Shown in pieces: positions 61,283-64,000 of a stretch of DNA of 64,000 nt. The first letter of the stretch is position 1. Each line of letters begins with the position of its first letter. The notes under the pieces were generated by a model. The model was not told where the DNA came from and did no database searches. It saw only the letters and a program-made list of their open reading frames with translations. Source of the DNA: Sulfitobacter pontiacus (GTDB lineage: Bacteria > Pseudomonadota > Alphaproteobacteria > Rhodobacterales > Rhodobacteraceae); contig NZ_CP160849.1 of the NCBI RefSeq assembly GCF_040790665.1, forward strand, positions 1,699,501 to 1,763,500, given 5' to 3'. Made by a program: the position numbers and the translations under genes.

Positions 61283-61855
61283 TCAGACGATGCGTACCTG
61301 CGTGCCGATGGGGGCAATCTGGTACAGCGCCTCGATCATGTGGTTGTAAAGCCCGATGCACCCGTCAGAGCTTTGCCGCCCGATCTTGCGCGTGTCATGG
61401 GTGCCGTGGATCAGATAGGCGGGCCAGCTGAGGTACATCGCATGGGTGCCAAGCGGGTTGTCCGGACCGGGCGGCATATACTTCAGATCGGGGTCGCGTT
61501 CGATCATGCTGGGTGTCGGTGTCCAGTCGGGCCCAACACGTTTGCGCACAATGCGGGTGTAGCCGCGTTTGGTCAGCTCGTCGCTGCGGGGCACGGAGGT
61601 CGGGTAAATCTTGTAGGTCTCGCCATCGCCGCCCCAATAGTGCAGCGCGCGGGAAGAGGTATCAGCCACGATCGCGGCTTTGCCCAATGTATCAAAGTGG
61701 TCCTGCCAGTTCTGGCTGGAAAATCCATTGGTGTTATGACGTACCGGTGCCGCGATCTCTGGCACCGGCGTCTGTGCGCGCAACAGGGCCGGCGTGAAAA
61801 GCGCCGCGCCCGCTGTCAGGATCAACCCGCGTCTTGAGAATGTCTGCTCTGCCAT
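61283..61855 (-). CDS. L,D-transpeptidase (ErfK/YbiS/YcfS/YnhG family), Tat-exported
   Basis: A 190-residue enzyme that cross-links or anchors peptidoglycan, with a twin-arginine signal (FSRRGLILTAG). The catalytic region is YLIHGTHDTRKIGRQSSDGC, with the nucleophile Cys, then IGLYNHMIEAL. The usual family motif is Ser-His-Gly-Cys before that Cys; here Asp stands in for the His. It is transcribed in the same direction as topA, 102 bases apart. Target of cross-linking is unknown. Confidence 0.88.
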   Translation of the reverse strand: MAEQTFSRRGLILTAGAALFTPALLRAQTPVPEIAAPVRHNTNGFSSQNWQDHFDTLGKAAIVADTSSRALHYWGGDGETYKIYPTSVPRSDELTKRGYTRIVRKRVGPDWTPTPSMIERDPDLKYMPPGPDNPLGTHAMYLSWPAYLIHGTHDTRKIGRQSSDGCIGLYNHMIEALYQIAPIGTQVRIV

Positions 61856-61914
61856 CTTTATGTCCTTCTACCGTGGCGATTGTCACAGGTAAAAGCAGCA
61901 AGGGCAGGGCGGGG

Positions 61915-61952
61915 CAACTCACATATATGTCATTTCATGAATATGTGAGTTG
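61915..61952. other. Long inverted repeat after topA
   Basis: CAACTCACATAT and ATATGTGAGTTG are a perfect 12-bp inverted repeat around 14 bases, between topA and the L,D-transpeptidase gene. There is no T-run, so it could be a terminator, a processing hairpin or an operator of the transpeptidase gene. Confidence 0.6.
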
Positions 61953-61957
61953 CGCTC

Positions 61958-64000
61958 TCACTCTTCCGGTGCGGTGGCCGATTTTGCGGGTGCCTTTTTG
62001 GCCGCTGGTTTCTTTGCGGGAGCCTTCTTGGCCGGAGCCTTTTTCGCAGCGGTTTTCTTTGCTGCGGGCTTCTTGGTCGCGGCTTTGCGCTTGGCAGGGG
62101 ATTTCGCCAGCTTTTCCTCGATCAGCTCAACCGCACGTTCCATGGTCAGATCGGCAGGCTCGACCTCTTTGGGGATGGTGGCGTTGACTTTCTCCCACTT
62201 CACATAAGGCCCGTATTTGCCTTCCATGATGTTGACCTCGCCGCCCAGATCAGGGTGTTCGCCCATCTCGCGGATCGGTTTTGCCGCTTTGCCACGCCCG
62301 CCACGGCTGGCGACTTTCTCGGCCAGAAGCTGCACGGCGCGGTTCATGCCAACGGTGAACACCTCGTCCAGTGTTTCGAGGTTCGCATTGGTCCCGCCAC
62401 GGTTCGACGTGCTGTCGGCGTGTTTGATATAGGGGCCGTAGCGCCCGATATTGGCCCAGACCATCACCCCATCTTCCGGGTGCGGGCCGATCTCACGCGG
62501 CAACGACAGCAGCATGACAGCGCGTTCCAGCTCCAGCTCTTCGGCGGGCCAGTCCTTGGGCACCGATTGACGCGGCGGTTTTTTGTTCTCTTCGGTGACG
62601 GGGCCGCGCTGCACATAGGGGCCGAAGCGCCCTTTGAACACGCGAATCTCGTCGCCCATATCCTCGCCCAGCAGTTTGCCATCGGGCGGAATAGCCGAGG
62701 CTTCGGCCTCGGGGTCGGGCGGGCCGAAGGGGCGGGTATAGCGGCATTCAGGGTAGTTCGAGCAGCCGATGAACGCGCCGCCGGACCGTGCGGTGCGCAT
62801 GGACAGACGCCCAATCTCGCAGTTGGGGCACAGGCGCGGGTCGCTACCATCCTCATTGGGCGGGAAGAGATGCGGCTCGAGTACCTCGTTGATCTTCTCC
62901 AACACCTCGGTGATGCGCAGATCGGCTGTTTCCGCGATCGCAGCCGAAAAATCCTGCCAGAACCGGCCCAGCACATCCTTATAGTCGGCATCCGCCGCGC
63001 TCACCTTATCAAGCTGGTTTTCCAGATCGGCGGTGAAATCATAGCCCACATATTTGCGGAAGTAATTCTCGAGGAAGGCTGTCACCAACCGGCCCTTGTC
63101 CTCGGGGAACAGACGGTTGCCTTCCTTACGAACGTATTCGCGGTCCTGAATGGTGGTGACAACGCTGGCATAGGTCGACGGGCGCCCGATTCCCAGCTCT
63201 TCCATGCGCTTGACCAATGTCGCTTCAGTGTAGCGGGGGGGCGGCTGGGTAAAGTGCTGCTCTGGCGTGACAGAGCGTTTGTCCATCTTGTCGCCTTGGG
63301 TGATCTGCGGCAGGCGCTTGTCATCCTCGTCCACGACATCGTCGCGGCCTTCTTCGTAGACGCGCAGGAAGCCGTCGAATTTCACCACCTGACCGGTGGC
63401 GCGCAGCCCGACCTGTTCGTCCTTGCTGCCGATCTCTACCGTGGTGCGTTCCAGACGCGCACTTTCCATCTGGCAGGCCAGCGTGCGCTTCCAGATCAAA
63501 TCGTACAGCTTGCGTTGATCCGGTTCGGTCAGTTTCAGCGCGTCGGCATCTTTGGTCATGTCGGTGGGGCGCACACATTCGTGCGCCTCTTGCGCGTTCT
63601 TGGCCTTGTTCTTGTAGATACGCGGTTCAGACGGGACGTATTCTGCCCCGAACCGGTCCGAGATGGCATCCCGTGCCATCGTGATCGCCTCGGGGGCCAT
63701 GTCGATGCCGTCGGTCCGCATATAGGTGATGTGACCGGCTTCATAGAGCCGCTGCGCTGTGCTCATGGTCTGGCGTGCGCCCATGCCGAACTTGCGGCTG
63801 GCTTCCTGCTGCAACGTCGACGTCATGAACGGGGCCGAGGGGTTGCGGCTCGCGGGTTTTGCCTCGACGCTGGTAACCGTCAGATCGCGGCTGGTAATCG
63901 CCTGTACCGCCATCTCGGCTTGCGTTTCATTGCCAAGATCAAAACGGTCCAGCTTCTTACCGGCAAGCGTCACCAGACGGGCCTCGAACTCTTGCCCGCG
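61958..64000 (-). CDS. topA: DNA topoisomerase I, C-terminal part (5' end outside window)
   Basis: About 680 residues from the middle to the end of a type IA topoisomerase that relaxes negatively supercoiled DNA. The active-site Tyr is in EAGHITYMRTDGIDM. The Toprim domain and start are outside the window. The C-terminal region has one C4 zinc finger (LCPNCEIGRLSMR to NYPECRYTRPF) and several GRYGPYVK-type repeats (KGRFGPYVQRG, IGRYGPYIKH, EGKYGPYVKW), ending in a Lys/Ala/Pro-rich basic tail (PAKKAPAKKPAAKK) that resembles histone H1 and likely contacts DNA. The frame stays open to the window edge. Confidence 0.96.
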   Translation of the reverse strand, partial: RGQEFEARLVTLAGKKLDRFDLGNETQAEMAVQAITSRDLTVTSVEAKPASRNPSAPFMTSTLQQEASRKFGMGARQTMSTAQRLYEAGHITYMRTDGIDMAPEAITMARDAISDRFGAEYVPSEPRIYKNKAKNAQEAHECVRPTDMTKDADALKLTEPDQRKLYDLIWKRTLACQMESARLERTTVEIGSKDEQVGLRATGQVVKFDGFLRVYEEGRDDVVDEDDKRLPQITQGDKMDKRSVTPEQHFTQPPPRYTEATLVKRMEELGIGRPSTYASVVTTIQDREYVRKEGNRLFPEDKGRLVTAFLENYFRKYVGYDFTADLENQLDKVSAADADYKDVLGRFWQDFSAAIAETADLRITEVLEKINEVLEPHLFPPNEDGSDPRLCPNCEIGRLSMRTARSGGAFIGCSNYPECRYTRPFGPPDPEAEASAIPPDGKLLGEDMGDEIRVFKGRFGPYVQRGPVTEENKKPPRQSVPKDWPAEELELERAVMLLSLPREIGPHPEDGVMVWANIGRYGPYIKHADSTSNRGGTNANLETLDEVFTVGMNRAVQLLAEKVASRGGRGKAAKPIREMGEHPDLGGEVNIMEGKYGPYVKWEKVNATIPKEVEPADLTMERAVELIEEKLAKSPAKRKAATKKPAAKKTAAKKAPAKKAPAKKPAAKKAPAKSATAPEE

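Overview
This is chromosomal DNA from an alphaproteobacterium of the Rhodobacterales, most likely the marine Roseobacter group. The evidence is the high GC, the ruvCAB/ybgC/tol-pal/tilS/ftsH gene order, the linked Lhr helicase and PdeM phosphoesterase, a Tad (Flp) pilus locus, an RskA-type anti-sigma factor, DUF1127, formate-tetrahydrofolate ligase beside folD, and a Lys/Ala-rich tail on topoisomerase I. No species call is made. Both ends cut genes: trpB at the left and topA at the right. I see no prophage, insertion sequence, CRISPR array or rRNA; the one RNA gene recognised is tRNA-Ser(GCT).

Layout. 1-7.5 kb: end of trpB, then a minus-strand run (rplY, pth, DUF2332, a serine hydrolase, DUF2237, DUF4893), an FMN-dependent lactate dehydrogenase behind a near-perfect palindrome, and trpA. 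7.6-12.5 kb: a Pmp3-like membrane protein, ychF, tRNA-Ser, and three oxidoreductases (an SDR, a uronate dehydrogenase-like enzyme and a DadA-type FAD enzyme). 12.7-15.3 kb: an ECF sigma factor and its RskA-like anti-sigma factor, then exported MsrB and DoxX, which may form an envelope or oxidative-stress module. 15.3-26 kb: hrpB, meaB, xerC, a DUF484 protein, a transaldolase-family enzyme, priA, an MFS carrier and prmA.

26-39 kb: two small proteins, then a long plus-strand cluster, ruvC-ruvA-ruvB-unknown-ybgC-tolQ-tolR-tolA-tolB-pal-cpoB-tilS-ftsH, covering Holliday-junction resolution, the Tol-Pal outer-membrane system, tRNA-Ile lysidinylation and membrane proteolysis. 39-42.5 kb: a MOSC protein and the one-carbon pair fhs and folD. 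42.5-46.3 kb: a PaaI thioesterase, pdeM and lhr.

46.4-58.5 kb: Tad pilus machinery on the minus strand. In transcription order: Flp pilin, a 57-residue pilin paralogue, cpaB, cpaC secretin, an OmpA-type lipoprotein, tadZ, tadA, tadB, tadC, two TPR proteins, cpaA prepilin peptidase and a AAA ATPase. Hairpin terminators after the pilin and after cpaB divide it into sub-operons. A lytic transglycosylase diverges from the pilin gene. 59.7-64 kb: a two-subunit CoA transferase, a Tat-exported L,D-transpeptidase and topA.

Most of the window is conserved housekeeping. The less ordinary material is the small second pilin and AAA ATPase of the Tad locus, several intergenic palindromes that look like operators or processing sites, a recurring intergenic element of about 30 bp, and a few conserved proteins of unknown role. 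I did not find a convincing wholly new system.
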